64,000 nucleotides of DNA from assembly GCF_000194155.1 (NCBI RefSeq), contig NZ_GL877878.1, positions 648,435-712,434 of the forward strand, in the 5' to 3' direction. The notes beneath the pieces are model-generated. The model ran no database searches. It saw nothing but the letters and a program-made list of their open reading frames with translations, and had not been told where the DNA came from. Shown here in pieces: positions 22,880 through 31,410 of this stretch. Position numbers and translations under genes: made by a program. How positions within the stretch are numbered: the first letter of the stretch is position 1; every line of letters begins with the position of its first letter. The stretch is from Saccharopolyspora spinosa NRRL 18395 (GTDB lineage: Bacteria; Actinomycetota; Actinomycetes; Mycobacteriales; Pseudonocardiaceae).

Positions 22880-23746
22880 CTACCGGTCAGTCCTTTTCAC
22901 CCCAACGAGAGCCTCGTCGCCGTACGCCAAGTCGGAGACGTAGTGCCCGTTCGCGTCGCGCAGCCTGGCGACATCGCCCTTGTCGTTCCAAATCGGTCGC
23001 TTGCTGCCGTAGGAGAAGCCGCCGTAACCGGGGTGCATCTCGTTGGTGTAGACGCGGATCCGCTGCCCCGGCTGCAGCACCGTCTCGGGCGGGAAGGCGA
23101 AGTCCTGCCCGGGGGCGTCGGCCCCCAGCACCCAGCCGGACATCTCAGCGCTCACGGTGCCCCGGTTCTGGATCTCGACGTACTGGTCGGCTTGGGTTCC
23201 CTTCAACTTCCCCTTGTAGACCACCTCGGTCACCACGACATCCGGCTTGCCCATCCGGGAGAACATGGCGATTACGTGAGCGCTGTTCGATCCGTTCTCG
23301 GGGCTCTTGAACTGCCTGACGATCTGCCCGTCCTGCTTGAACCCGCTGATTACAACTGCATATTCCGCGCCGTTGACCTTCACCGTCTCGGGAGAGACGA
23401 ACGCCGGCAGGTCGACCAAGTCCGCCGGGGCCGCCGAGTCGTTCGGCGTTTCGAAGTGGTGGAAGCGGAAGCTGAAGTCCCCCTTGGTTCCGTCGTCGAA
23501 TTCGACTTCGACCTTGAGATCCACGTCGAACTGGTTCGATGACATGGGTGTGGTCGGGAAGTTCTGGTGGGTGAAGATGCCCAACGTGAACTCTTGACCG
23601 TCGAGCCGCATGTCGACCCTGCCGCCGCGGAACTCGTATCCGCTCCCGCCATCGCCCCACGTCACGTGCTCGGTGTCCAGGCCTGATGCTTCCGTGGCGG
23701 GGAGGCTGATCGACGACCAGGTGCCCGAAGTAGTAGCCGTGCTCAT
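22880..23746 (-). CDS. Choice-of-anchor K plus lamin-tail domain protein
   Basis: A 288-residue protein with two parts. Residues about 1-155 look like the choice-of-anchor K type beta-domain (VTWGDGGSGYEF, LGIFTHQNFP, VDLKVEVEF). Residues about 165-285 look like a lamin tail (LTD) fold (VVTEVVYKGK, YVEIQNRGT, MSGWVLGADA, LQPGQRIRVYTNE). LTDs bind proteins or surfaces and occur in secreted bacterial proteins, yet no signal peptide is visible here. GGAGAT lies 6 nt before ATG 23746. Codon use is less GC-rich than its neighbours. Function unknown; possibly a surface or particle protein exported without a classical signal. Confidence 0.6.
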   Translation of the reverse strand: MSTATTSGTWSSISLPATEASGLDTEHVTWGDGGSGYEFRGGRVDMRLDGQEFTLGIFTHQNFPTTPMSSNQFDVDLKVEVEFDDGTKGDFSFRFHHFETPNDSAAPADLVDLPAFVSPETVKVNGAEYAVVISGFKQDGQIVRQFKSPENGSNSAHVIAMFSRMGKPDVVVTEVVYKGKLKGTQADQYVEIQNRGTVSAEMSGWVLGADAPGQDFAFPPETVLQPGQRIRVYTNEMHPGYGGFSYGSKRPIWNDKGDVARLRDANGHYVSDLAYGDEALVGVKRTDR

Positions 23747-23872
23747 AGGTGCATCTCCTAAATGCGAGCAGAATTCGTTGAGAAGCGACCTGAAGAGAAG
23801 CGCCGAGTTCTCGTTGATTCCGGCGGCGCACGTGTTGGACGGTTCTCGACAGGCTCGTCATCTACGGTCTGG

Positions 23873-24049
23873 TCACAGCTTCATGGTCACCACTGCTTGC
23901 CCACGAACGTGGCTCCGAGAGCGCACAACCGCATGAAGCCAACCTGCAAGAGCCCGAAACTGGTCACGCCCCGACGGCAGCCGCGTGCGGACGTCGGGGG
24001 TGAGCAAGGCGAGCTCGCTGCTGATGACCGCCTCCGCATCGTCGTCCAT
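23873..24049 (-). CDS. Short leaderless ORF, DUF4440-like N-terminus
   Basis: A 58-codon frame starting MDDDAEAVISSELALLTPDV, which resembles the first helix of DUF4440/NTF2-like proteins. The following residues do not continue the family, so it may be a truncated or shifted remnant. A minus-strand TAGCTT (24056-24061) ends exactly 6 nt before ATG 24049, supporting leaderless expression. It diverges from the DUF2461 gene. Expression seems plausible; function is unknown. Confidence 0.4.
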   Translation of the reverse strand: MDDDAEAVISSELALLTPDVRTRLPSGRDQFRALAGWLHAVVRSRSHVRGQAVVTMKL

Positions 24050-24055
24050 GCATCG

Positions 24056-24125
24056 AAGCTAACGCCGCAGTCACGCGGGTTTTCCGCACACCGCTCCGCG
24101 TTCTGCCATCCGCCGGTCATAGGGT
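24056..24125. promoter_or_regulatory. Divergent leaderless promoter pair
   Basis: Two -10-like hexamers face outward: TAGCTT on the minus strand (24056-24061) and TAGGGT on the plus strand (24120-24125). Each is exactly 6 nt from a start codon (ATG 24049 minus, GTG 24132 plus). The 58 bases between them must hold both -35 regions. Confidence 0.5.
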
Positions 24126-24131
24126 GGCGGT

Positions 24132-24797
24132 GTGCGGTTCGAAGGTTTCGGGGAAGGTGCGCTGGAGTTCTTCGACGGTCTCCGGGCCGACAACTCCAAG
24201 GCTTATTGGGGCGACAACCTCGCTCTTTACCAGGAGCACGTTCGGGCTCCGATGGAGGCGTTGCTCGCTGAGCTGGAGCCCGAGTTCGCGACCGGGTTCG
24301 GGAAGGGCAAGGTCTTCCGGCCTTACCGGGACGTGCGTTTCAGCGCCGACAAGTCGCCCTACAAGACGCACTGCGGCGCCGTGATCGAGCAGGGGCGCGG
24401 GAGCGGCGCCTACTACGTCGAGGTCGGCGCGGACGGGATGCTCGTCGCCGGGGGCTGCTACCACACCGAGTCCGACCAGCTGGCCAGGTTCCGCACCGCG
24501 GTCGACGCCGACATCCACGGCGAGCGGCTGCGGGCGTTGCTGGCCGCGCTCGTCGGGCAGGGGTTTGAGATCGCGGGGGAGACCCTCAAGAGCCGGCCGC
24601 GCGGCTTCGCCACCGACCATCCCCGGCTGGACCTGCTGCGGCACCGCACGCTCTACGCGTTCCGCGCCTGGGAGTCCGACGACATCCTCTACGAGCGCGC
24701 TTGCCTGGACCGGGTTCGGCAGTCCTGGGTGGCGGTGTGCGAACTGAACCAGTGGTGCGCCGACCACATCGGAGTCACCGAGAAGAAGCGCCGCTGA
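24132..24797 (+). CDS. DUF2461 domain protein
   Basis: A 221-residue protein of the DUF2461/TIGR02453 family, widespread and of unknown biochemical role. Family marks are FFDGLRADNSKAYW, RPYRDVRFSADKSPYK, GAYYVEVGADGMLVAGG and a C-terminal LDLLRHRTLYAFRAW. Cytosolic; no signal. GTG 24132 follows TAGGGT by exactly 6 nt, so the mRNA is probably leaderless. Its 3' end overlaps the convergent VanZ gene by 23 bases. Confidence 0.85.
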   Translation: MRFEGFGEGALEFFDGLRADNSKAYWGDNLALYQEHVRAPMEALLAELEPEFATGFGKGKVFRPYRDVRFSADKSPYKTHCGAVIEQGRGSGAYYVEVGADGMLVAGGCYHTESDQLARFRTAVDADIHGERLRALLAALVGQGFEIAGETLKSRPRGFATDHPRLDLLRHRTLYAFRAWESDDILYERACLDRVRQSWVAVCELNQWCADHIGVTEKKRR

Positions 24798-25146
24798 CCT
24801 GCCGCATCCGCCGCACGGCCGCCACGACCGCCCAGCCCGCCACCGCACCCGCCACGTCGACGAGCGCGTCGGCCACCTCGCAGCTGCGGCCGATCGGCAG
24901 CAGCCCCTGCAGGATCTCCGAGGCGGCCGCATAGCCCACCACGCCAGGCAGCAGCCTCGAGGTCCGGAATCCGGCGATGCGGCCGGTGGCCGCCAGCGTG
25001 CCGAACAGCACGAAGTGCACCACCTTGTCGGTGCCCGGCGGCGCGGTCGGTACTCCCGACGCCGGCATGAAGATGATCACCAGGCTGGCCAGCGCCGCGA
25101 TCCCGAACGGCAGCCGGGTGAGCTGCGTTCTGTAATGATCCAGCAA
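24775..25146 (-). CDS. VanZ-family membrane protein
   Basis: A 123-residue protein with about four membrane segments and VanZ-type motifs: GTDKVVHFVLFGTLA (the conserved DK-x2-HF) and SEILQGLLPIGRSCEVADALVD with the acidic pattern near the third helix. VanZ proteins alter glycopeptide susceptibility or membrane/cell-wall traits; the role of small stand-alone members is unclear. The start is TTG 25146 after GGGGAGA. It is convergent and overlaps DUF2461 by 23 bases. Confidence 0.8.
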   Translation of the reverse strand: MLDHYRTQLTRLPFGIAALASLVIIFMPASGVPTAPPGTDKVVHFVLFGTLAATGRIAGFRTSRLLPGVVGYAAASEILQGLLPIGRSCEVADALVDVAGAVAGWAVVAAVRRMRQVSGASSR

Positions 25147-25220
25147 CGATCTCCCCGATCGACGTCGACAGGCACGGCTGAGTGCTGCGCGCGTCGGTCA
25201 ACAGACTACGCTGGCATAAC

Positions 25221-26642
25221 GTGAGTCGACGAGCCAAGATCGTTTGTACTATGGGCCCAGCCACCGCCACGCCGGACAAGGTGGCCGAGCTCGTCAGCAG
25301 CGGAATGGACGTCGCCCGGCTGAATTTCAGCCACGGCAGCCACGCCGACCACCAGCAGGTCTACGAGATGGTGCGGGCCGCGGCCAAGGAGACCGGTCGC
25401 GCCGTCGGCATCCTCGGTGACCTGCAGGGGCCGAAGATCCGCCTCGGCAAGTTCGCCGCCGGGCCGGTCGAGTGGCGAACCGGCGACACCGTGCGCATCA
25501 CGGTCGACGACGTCCAGGGCACCCACGACCGGGTGTCCACCACGTACAAGGGCCTCGCCAGCGATGCCAAGGTCGGCGACCGGTTGCTGGTCGACGACGG
25601 CAAGGTGGGGCTGATCGTCACCGGCGTCGAGGACACCGACGTCATCTGCGAGGTGACGGAGGGTGGCCCGGTTTCGGACCACAAGGGAATTTCCTTGCCG
25701 GGTATGGATGTTTCGGTGCCGGCACTGTCCGAGAAGGATATTCAGGACCTGGAATTCGCGCTCGAGCTGGGCGTGGACTTCATCGCGCTGTCCTTCGTCC
25801 GCAGCCCGGCCGACATCGACCTGGTGCACCAGGTGATGGACCGGGTCGGCCGCCGCATCCCGGTGATCGCGAAGCTCGAGAAGCCGGAGGCGGTCGACAA
25901 CCTGGAGGCCATCGTGCTGGCCTTCGACGGCGTCATGGTCGCCCGCGGTGACCTCGGCGTCGAGTTGCCGCTTGAGCACGTGCCGCTGGTGCAGAAGAAG
26001 GCGATCCGGATCGCGCGGGAGAACGCGAAGCCGGTCATCGTCGCGACCCAGATGCTGGACTCCATGATCAACAACTCGCGTCCGACGCGGGCGGAGACCT
26101 CCGACGTCGCCAACGCGGTGCTCGACGGCACCGACGCGGTGATGCTCTCCGGCGAGACCAGCGTCGGCCGCTACCCGATCGAGACCGTGCAGACGATGGC
26201 ACGCATCGTCGAAGCGGTCGAGGCGGGATCGACGGCACCGCCGCCGCTGAGCCACGTCCCGCGCACCAAGCGCGGGGTCATCTCCTACGCGGCGCGCGAC
26301 ATCGGCGAACGCCTCAACGCCAAGGCGCTGGTCGCGTTCACGCAGTCCGGCGACACCGTGCGCCGGTTGGCCCGGTTGCACACCAGGCTGCCGCTGCTGG
26401 CGTTCACCCCCGAGGAATCCGTGCGGAGTCAGCTCGCTCTCACTTGGGGGACGGAGACGTTCTTGGTCCCTAAGGTGGACACCACAGACCAGATGGTGCG
26501 GCAGGTGGACCAGGCGATGCTGTCGATCGGCCGGTCGCAGCGCGGCGACATGGTCGTCGTCGTCGCGGGCTCGCCGCCCGGCACGGTCGGTTCCACCAAC
26601 CTCATCCGCGTGCACCGGCTGGGCGAGGAAGACCACGTCTGA
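25221..26642 (+). CDS. pyk: Pyruvate kinase
   Basis: Pyk makes pyruvate and ATP from phosphoenolpyruvate and ADP, the last step of glycolysis. The 473 residues contain RAKIVCTMGPAT at the N-terminus, the PK active-site signature region IPVIAKLEKPEAVDNL with the catalytic Lys, MVARGDLGVELPLE, and the SGETSVGRYPIE loop. GTG 25221 has no ribosome site; TACGCT (25207-25212) is 8 nt upstream, suggesting a leaderless or nearly leaderless mRNA. An 11-bp hairpin follows the stop. Confidence 0.96.
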   Translation: MSRRAKIVCTMGPATATPDKVAELVSSGMDVARLNFSHGSHADHQQVYEMVRAAAKETGRAVGILGDLQGPKIRLGKFAAGPVEWRTGDTVRITVDDVQGTHDRVSTTYKGLASDAKVGDRLLVDDGKVGLIVTGVEDTDVICEVTEGGPVSDHKGISLPGMDVSVPALSEKDIQDLEFALELGVDFIALSFVRSPADIDLVHQVMDRVGRRIPVIAKLEKPEAVDNLEAIVLAFDGVMVARGDLGVELPLEHVPLVQKKAIRIARENAKPVIVATQMLDSMINNSRPTRAETSDVANAVLDGTDAVMLSGETSVGRYPIETVQTMARIVEAVEAGSTAPPPLSHVPRTKRGVISYAARDIGERLNAKALVAFTQSGDTVRRLARLHTRLPLLAFTPEESVRSQLALTWGTETFLVPKVDTTDQMVRQVDQAMLSIGRSQRGDMVVVVAGSPPGTVGSTNLIRVHRLGEEDHV

Positions 26643-26652
26643 TCCGCATTCT

Positions 26653-26682
26653 CGGACGGGAGCCACCCGGCGCTCCCGTCCG
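26653..26682 (+). terminator. 11-bp hairpin after pyk
   Basis: CGGACGGGAGC (26653-26663) pairs perfectly with GCTCCCGTCCG (26672-26682) around an 8-base loop, 11 bases after the pyk stop and 33 bases before the TesB start. It probably limits read-through into the thioesterase gene. Confidence 0.65.
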
Positions 26683-26714
26683 GAGATCCGGCGTACTACT
26701 CGGAGGAGCGCGCA

Positions 26715-27653
26715 GTGACCGAAGCTGCTCGAGCCGCTGCGGCCGACCCCACGGGAACCCACCTGCAGGACGAGGTCCCGCGCGACGTCAACGGCATGCC
26801 GCACGGCCAACCGGTGCTCGACAGCCTGGTCGCGCTGCTCGACCTCGAACGCATCGAGGAGAACATCTTCCGCGGCGTCAGCCCGGCCTCCTCGCCGGTC
26901 CGCGTGTTCGGTGGCCAGGTCGCAGGCCAAGCGCTGGTCGCCGCCGGTCGCACCGTGCCGCCGGAGCGGCGGGTGCACTCGCTGCACGCCTACTTCATCC
27001 GGCCCGGCGACCCAAGCATCCCGATCGTCTACGAGGTCGACCGCACCCGCGACGGCCGGTCGTTCACCACCCGCCGCGTGGTCGCCGTGCAGCGCGGCAA
27101 GACGATCTTCTCGCTGTCCGCGTCCTTCCAGGTGGACGAGGACGGCATCGACCACGCCGAGCCGATGCCCGAGGTGCCGGATCCCGAGACGCTGCCCACC
27201 TTCGGCGAGCAGATCGGTCCGGTGATCGAGAAGCTCGGGCGTGCCCAGCCGAGGCCGATCGACGTGCGTTACGTGACCGAGCCGCCGTGGGTGAGCCGCG
27301 ACCGCGGCCCGCGCGAGGCCCGCAGCCAGGTGTGGATGCGCGCCGACGGCGTGCTGCCCGACGACGACCTGCTGCACGTGTGCATCGCGGCCTTCGCCTC
27401 CGACATGACGCTGCTCGACGCGGTGCTGGCGCGGCACGGCGTGTACTGGGGCCTGGACAAGGTCAACGGCGCGAGCCTGGACCACGCGATGTGGTTCCAC
27501 CGGCGCTTTCGCGCCGACGAGTGGCTGCTCTACGACTGCGCTTCGCCCAGCGCCTCCGGCGCTCGCGGCCTGGCCACCGGCCGGTTCTTCTCCCGCGACG
27601 GCCAACTCGTCGCGACCGTCGTGCAGGAAGGCCTGCTCCGAGTAGGCGACTGA
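26715..27653 (+). CDS. tesB: Acyl-CoA thioesterase II (TesB-like)
   Basis: A 312-residue double-hotdog thioesterase that hydrolyses acyl-CoA to free acid and CoA in the cytosol. TesB features seen are FRGVSPASSPVRVFGGQVAGQALVAA, HSLHAYFIRPGD (catalytic region), SLDHAMWFHRRFRADEWLLYD and GRFFSRDGQLVATVVQEG at the end. GTG 26715 has GGAGCG upstream. The last motif recurs in a decayed second copy at 58238-58315. It ends at the base before the convergent AsnC gene end. Confidence 0.93.
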   Translation: MTEAARAAAADPTGTHLQDEVPRDVNGMPHGQPVLDSLVALLDLERIEENIFRGVSPASSPVRVFGGQVAGQALVAAGRTVPPERRVHSLHAYFIRPGDPSIPIVYEVDRTRDGRSFTTRRVVAVQRGKTIFSLSASFQVDEDGIDHAEPMPEVPDPETLPTFGEQIGPVIEKLGRAQPRPIDVRYVTEPPWVSRDRGPREARSQVWMRADGVLPDDDLLHVCIAAFASDMTLLDAVLARHGVYWGLDKVNGASLDHAMWFHRRFRADEWLLYDCASPSASGARGLATGRFFSRDGQLVATVVQEGLLRVGD

Positions 27654-28166
27654 TCACGCCTCGCCGGACCGGCGGCGGCGCTTCGGGCGCAGGTGCCGTG
27701 GTTGCGTCAAGGCCCGGGTGTGCAGCTGCTCCAGCACGATCGAGCTGGTGAAGTGCCGGACCTCGGTGCGGGACGCGAGCCTGTCCACCAGGAACTCCTG
27801 CAGGTGCTTGGTGTCGGCGACCGCCACGTGCAGCAGGAAGTCGGCCTGCCCGCTGACGTGCAGCAGGGAGCGGGTTTCCGGCTGCGCCATCACGAATTCC
27901 CGGAACATGTCGACGACTTCGCGGGTGTGCGGGCGGACGTTGATCGCCACCACCGCCTCCAGCGCCAGCCCCGTCGCGGCCGGGTTGACATCGATGTGCG
28001 ACCCGGTGATCACGCCCAGTTCCCGCAACCTCCGAACCCGTTGCAGGCAGCTGGACGCCGCCAACCCGATCCGCTCGGCGAGCACCCGGTTCGGCAAGGT
28101 CGCGTCGTTCTGCAATTCCTCCAGGATCCGCCAGTCCACCGAATCAAGTTCTACAGATTCCTGCAC
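27654..28166 (-). CDS. Lrp/AsnC-family transcriptional regulator
   Basis: A 170-residue feast/famine regulator: winged HTH at about 8-55 (VDWRILEELQNDATLPNRVLAERIGL, SSCLQRVRRL), then the ligand-binding RAM domain (VVAINVRPHTREVVD, LHVSGQADFLLHVAV). These proteins sense amino acids and control transport or metabolism. I chose GTG 28166 because a TAGCAT box (28175-28180, minus strand) lies 8 nt upstream; a longer frame to 28232 adds an unlikely N-terminus. It is divergent from the LysE exporter at 28259, the classic regulator-exporter arrangement, so that gene is the probable target. Confidence 0.87.
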   Translation of the reverse strand: MQESVELDSVDWRILEELQNDATLPNRVLAERIGLAASSCLQRVRRLRELGVITGSHIDVNPAATGLALEAVVAINVRPHTREVVDMFREFVMAQPETRSLLHVSGQADFLLHVAVADTKHLQEFLVDRLASRTEVRHFTSSIVLEQLHTRALTQPRHLRPKRRRRSGEA

Positions 28167-28174
28167 AACCGAAC

Positions 28175-28224
28175 ATGCTATGGCGTGACTGGCGGAACGG
28201 CGAACGAACATCGGAAAATTTCGG
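28175..28224. promoter_or_regulatory. AsnC/LysE intergenic promoter with candidate Lrp site
   Basis: The region holds the minus-strand TAGCAT box (28175-28180) for the AsnC gene. The near-palindrome CGGAAAATTTCGG lies at 28212-28224, AT-rich in its centre like Lrp-family sites. It sits 35 bases before the LysE start, well placed for control of both genes. Confidence 0.45.
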
Positions 28225-28258
28225 TATCCCACCGCTGATCCGATTCGAGGGAGCCGTC

Positions 28259-28867
28259 GTGCACATCGCCTGGGGGTCGTTCCTGCTGGCGCTGCTGGTG
28301 ATCGTCCTGGTACCGGGGCCGGACTTCGTGCTGGTGACCCGCAACGCCGCGAACGGCGCGCGCTGGGGCTGGCTCGCGGCGGCCGGTGTGACCAGCGGGC
28401 TGCTGCTGCACGCGATGGCGGCGACTGCGGGGCTGTCCGCGCTGGTCGTGACCGTGCCCGCGGCGCTGCTGGTGGTGAAGGTGATCGGCGTCGCCTACCT
28501 GGCCTGGATGGGCCTGCAGATCCTGCGGAAGTCCGGCGTGGTGTCGGCCGGACCTGAGGTCGACCTGCCGCGCTCCGGCGGTGCGGTCTTCCTGCGCGGA
28601 CTGCTGACCGACGTGCTCAACCCCAAGGTCATGCTGACCTTCCTGACGCTGCTGCCACAGGCTATGGACCCGGCGGCGGAGCCGGTGACGCAGGCCGCGT
28701 TGCTCAGCGGCGTCGCGGTGTCCGCGTTCGCGGCGTGGTGGCTGGCCGTGGTGCCCTCGGTGCGCTGGTTGTCCGCATTCCTGGCGGATCCGCGTCGCCG
28801 CAAGGCCTTCGAGCGGTGCTGCGGAGGGGCGCTCCTAGCTATGGCGACCGCGATCGCCGTCGGCTGA
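28259..28867 (+). CDS. LysE-family amino-acid exporter
   Basis: A 202-residue membrane protein with five or six hydrophobic helices and RhtB/LysE motifs: VPGPDFVLVTRNAANGARWGW near the N-terminus, YLAWMGLQIL and GLLTDVLNPKVMLTFL. It exports an amino acid or analogue by exchange with protons. GAGGGAG (28247-28253) lies 5 nt before GTG 28259, which decides the start. The divergent AsnC regulator probably switches it on when its substrate is abundant. The exact substrate cannot be read from sequence. Confidence 0.9.
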   Translation: MHIAWGSFLLALLVIVLVPGPDFVLVTRNAANGARWGWLAAAGVTSGLLLHAMAATAGLSALVVTVPAALLVVKVIGVAYLAWMGLQILRKSGVVSAGPEVDLPRSGGAVFLRGLLTDVLNPKVMLTFLTLLPQAMDPAAEPVTQAALLSGVAVSAFAAWWLAVVPSVRWLSAFLADPRRRKAFERCCGGALLAMATAIAVG

Positions 28868-28985
28868 GACCCGTTTCTGCTTGACGGGACCGCGTTTCGG
28901 CACCGTCCGTGCAAATCCGTTGACTGTCCGTGATGGCCGTGGCTACGCTGCATGATCTGGTCGGGCGAGCTGAGGGAGCTGCGCG

Positions 28986-30566
28986 ATGCGTCGACGGTGG
29001 GGAGTGGCGTTCGGACTTGCAGTGGTCCTGGGGGCATCGGTCGTCCTCGTGGCGCCGTCCGGTGCTGCGCCCAGCGGGCCGGACGCGCTCCGCGTCGACC
29101 TCGACGACATCCTCGCCGACCAGCGGCTGAACGGCTCGCACACCGGCGTAGTGGTGCGCGACCCGGCCACCGACGAGGTGCTCTACAGCCGGCAGGCGGC
29201 GGACCGCGCGACTCCGGCGTCGAACGCGAAGCTGCTCACCTCTGCCGCCGCTCTGGAAGCCCTGGGGCCGGAATACCGGTTCCGAACCGATGTGGTGACC
29301 GATGCCCCGCAGCTGGGTCCGGTGCTCAGCGGCGACCTCTACTTGCGCGGAACCGGTGACCCGACACTTCTCGCGGCTGACTACGACCGGCTCGCGGAAC
29401 AGGTTGCGGCGGCCGGGATCCGGCTGGTGCGCGGGAGGTTGCTGACCGACTCCAGCTGGTTCGACGACGTGCCGCTGGGCACGGGCTGGGCCTGGGACGA
29501 CGAGCCTTACTATTTCGCTGCCCCGGTCTCGGCGCTGACGGTGGCGCCGGACGCCGATTTCGACGCCGGAACCGCGATCGTGCGGGTCAGCCCGACCGCC
29601 GAAGGCCGACCCGCAGCGGTGCAACTGGAACCGGCGACCGGGGTGGTGCAGATCGACAACCGGACCACCACCTCCGCCGCGGATGGCGAACCCGATGTGA
29701 CCGTGGAGCGCGAACACGGCGGTTCTCGAGTGGTCGTGAGCGGGACCGTCCCGGCCGGCGCGCAACCGTTCGAGGACTTCACCACGGTTCCGAACCCGGC
29801 GGGGTACGCCGCGGACGTCTTCGCGCGTGCACTGACCGCGCACGGCGTGACGATCCGGGGAACGGGGGAAGGCACGGCGCCTGCTGGTGGGCGGGAGCTC
29901 GCTTCGCGGCATTCGATCCCGCTGCGGGAACTCCTCGTTCCGTTCCTGAAGCTGAGCAACAACGGGCACGCGGAAGTCCTGGTGAAGGCGATGGGCCGGG
30001 AGGTTCGCGGTGACGGCAGCTGGTCGGCCGGGCTCGAAGTGCTGACCGACAAACTGAGCCGTCTGGGCGTGGACCCCGCGGTACTGCGCATGGTGGACGG
30101 CTCGGGACTGTCCACGATGGACCAAGTGACGCCGGAACAGCTGGCGGTGCTGCTGGACAACGCGCGCGAGCGGCCCTGGTTCCGGTCCTGGTACGACGCG
30201 CTGCCGGTGGCCGGGGTCGCGGACCGCATGGTCGGCGGCACGCTCCGCAACCGGATGGCTGGAACCGCGGCTGAGAACAACGTGCACGCAAAGACCGGCT
30301 CAATGACCGGAGTCACGTCGCTGTCCGGTTACGTCACCACCGCAAACGGCCGCGAACTGGTCTTCTCGGTGGTGTTCAACGACTTCCTCACGAGCTCGCC
30401 GAAGGACCTGGAAGACGCGATCGCGATCCGGTTGGCCGAGTACAACGGCGCCGACGACCAGCCGCGCGGCCGGGTGCACGTCCCGCAGTCGCGCACGCCC
30501 CCCGACGATCCGAGCACGCGGGTGGACGAAAGCACCCTCGAATGCCCGTGGGTGAAGGCATGCTGA
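28986..30566 (+). CDS. dacB: D-alanyl-D-alanine carboxypeptidase/endopeptidase, PBP4 type
   Basis: A 526-residue class C penicillin-binding protein that trims or cleaves peptidoglycan peptides outside the membrane. The signal peptide is at about 1-28. The SxxK motif is SNAK (Ser79-Lys82), the SxN motif is SNN in LKLSNNGHAEVLVKAM, and the KTG motif is in HAKTGSMTGVTSLSGYV. The long insertion between the first two motifs is typical of PBP4. GAGGGAG lies about 7 nt before ATG 28986. Odd feature: a 45-residue hydrophilic Pro/Arg-rich tail after the catalytic domain, ending in CPWVKAC. Confidence 0.92.
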   Translation: MRRRWGVAFGLAVVLGASVVLVAPSGAAPSGPDALRVDLDDILADQRLNGSHTGVVVRDPATDEVLYSRQAADRATPASNAKLLTSAAALEALGPEYRFRTDVVTDAPQLGPVLSGDLYLRGTGDPTLLAADYDRLAEQVAAAGIRLVRGRLLTDSSWFDDVPLGTGWAWDDEPYYFAAPVSALTVAPDADFDAGTAIVRVSPTAEGRPAAVQLEPATGVVQIDNRTTTSAADGEPDVTVEREHGGSRVVVSGTVPAGAQPFEDFTTVPNPAGYAADVFARALTAHGVTIRGTGEGTAPAGGRELASRHSIPLRELLVPFLKLSNNGHAEVLVKAMGREVRGDGSWSAGLEVLTDKLSRLGVDPAVLRMVDGSGLSTMDQVTPEQLAVLLDNARERPWFRSWYDALPVAGVADRMVGGTLRNRMAGTAAENNVHAKTGSMTGVTSLSGYVTTANGRELVFSVVFNDFLTSSPKDLEDAIAIRLAEYNGADDQPRGRVHVPQSRTPPDDPSTRVDESTLECPWVKAC

Positions 30567-30688
30567 CCCGAGGGGCCGGTGTTGATCGGAGTTTCAGGGC
30601 AGGCTAAGGGGGATTCCGGAGACCGGCGCGCGGTTACGCCGGTAGCGTGAAGGCGTCCAGCCAGCACGCGAGCCTAGGAGCCCGTCCC

Positions 30689-31360
30689 GTGACCTTCATC
30701 AGCGACATTCTGGCAGTCGTCGGAGGCTTGCCGAAGCCGCTATTGGTATTGGTGACCGGGGCATTGGTGCTCGGCGAATGCACCATCGGGCTAGGCTTCC
30801 TGGTGCCCGGGGAGAGCGGTCTGCTGGTCGCTTCCGCTGCGGTGACCGAGGTGGGGTTCTTCATCGTGCTGGCTTCGGTCGTCGCGGTTTGCGCGGCTGT
30901 TGGCGACAACATCGGGTTCAGGTTGGGGCGTCGGTATCGGCTGAAGATGCGCGAGACCAAGGTTGTACGCAAGCTTGGTCAGCAGCATTGGGATCGGGCC
31001 GGGACGTTGTTGTGCCGGTGGGGTATCGGGGCCGTTCTGGTGGCCCGGTTCTTGCCCGTGGTTCGGACCTTGATGCCGGCTGCCGCCGGGGCCAGCGGGA
31101 TGTCCTACGGGCGGTTCTTCATCTCGTCGTTGGCTGGGGCTGTTGCTTGGTCAGTGACGCACGTGAGCATCGGATGGGCCGCCGGGGCTTCGGCCAAGTA
31201 CATCGAGGAGATGTTGGGGCGGGCCAGTTGGGTTTTGATCGTGCTCGTCGTGGCTGTTGGGGTTGGGGTTTGGTTGTTTAGGCGGAACCGGGCGCGGCGG
31301 GCCGTTGTCGAGGCGGAGCGCGCCAGCGGCGAGCTGGAGGACGTTGAGTCCGCGGCTTGA
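30689..31360 (+). CDS. DedA-family membrane protein
   Basis: A 223-residue SNARE-associated/DedA protein, of a family of polyprenyl-phosphate or phospholipid flippases. Family marks are the re-entrant-loop segments GECTIGLGFLVPGESGLLVAS and GIGAVLVARFLPVVRTLMPAAAG, with the key Glu and Arg present, plus about five membrane helices. GTG 30689 has TAGGAG about 9 nt upstream; an in-frame GTG at 30647 overlaps a TAGCGT promoter-like box and is less likely. The 3' third is strikingly G+T-rich on this strand (GTT, GGG and TTG codons), unlike its neighbours. Confidence 0.85.
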   Translation: MTFISDILAVVGGLPKPLLVLVTGALVLGECTIGLGFLVPGESGLLVASAAVTEVGFFIVLASVVAVCAAVGDNIGFRLGRRYRLKMRETKVVRKLGQQHWDRAGTLLCRWGIGAVLVARFLPVVRTLMPAAAGASGMSYGRFFISSLAGAVAWSVTHVSIGWAAGASAKYIEEMLGRASWVLIVLVVAVGVGVWLFRRNRARRAVVEAERASGELEDVESAA

Positions 31361-31375
31361 GGGTCTTTGGTGAGG

Positions 31376-31410
31376 GGCACCCAGGGTTTTCGGGTGTCTC
31401 TTCCTTTTTT
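31376..31410 (+). terminator. Terminator with T-run after dedA
   Basis: GGCACCC (31376-31382) pairs with GGGTGTC (31392-31398), one G-U pair, around a 9-base loop, and is followed by CTTCCTTTTTT to 31410. It is a classical intrinsic terminator 15 bases after the dedA stop. The left arm belongs to GGTGAGGGGCACCC, shared with the gltD hairpin. Confidence 0.75.

Noticed and set aside
20213..23542. 1109-codon open frame on the plus strand
   Set aside because: It spans the LuxR regulator and the lamin-tail gene in antisense with Arg/Gln/Pro-rich shadow composition.
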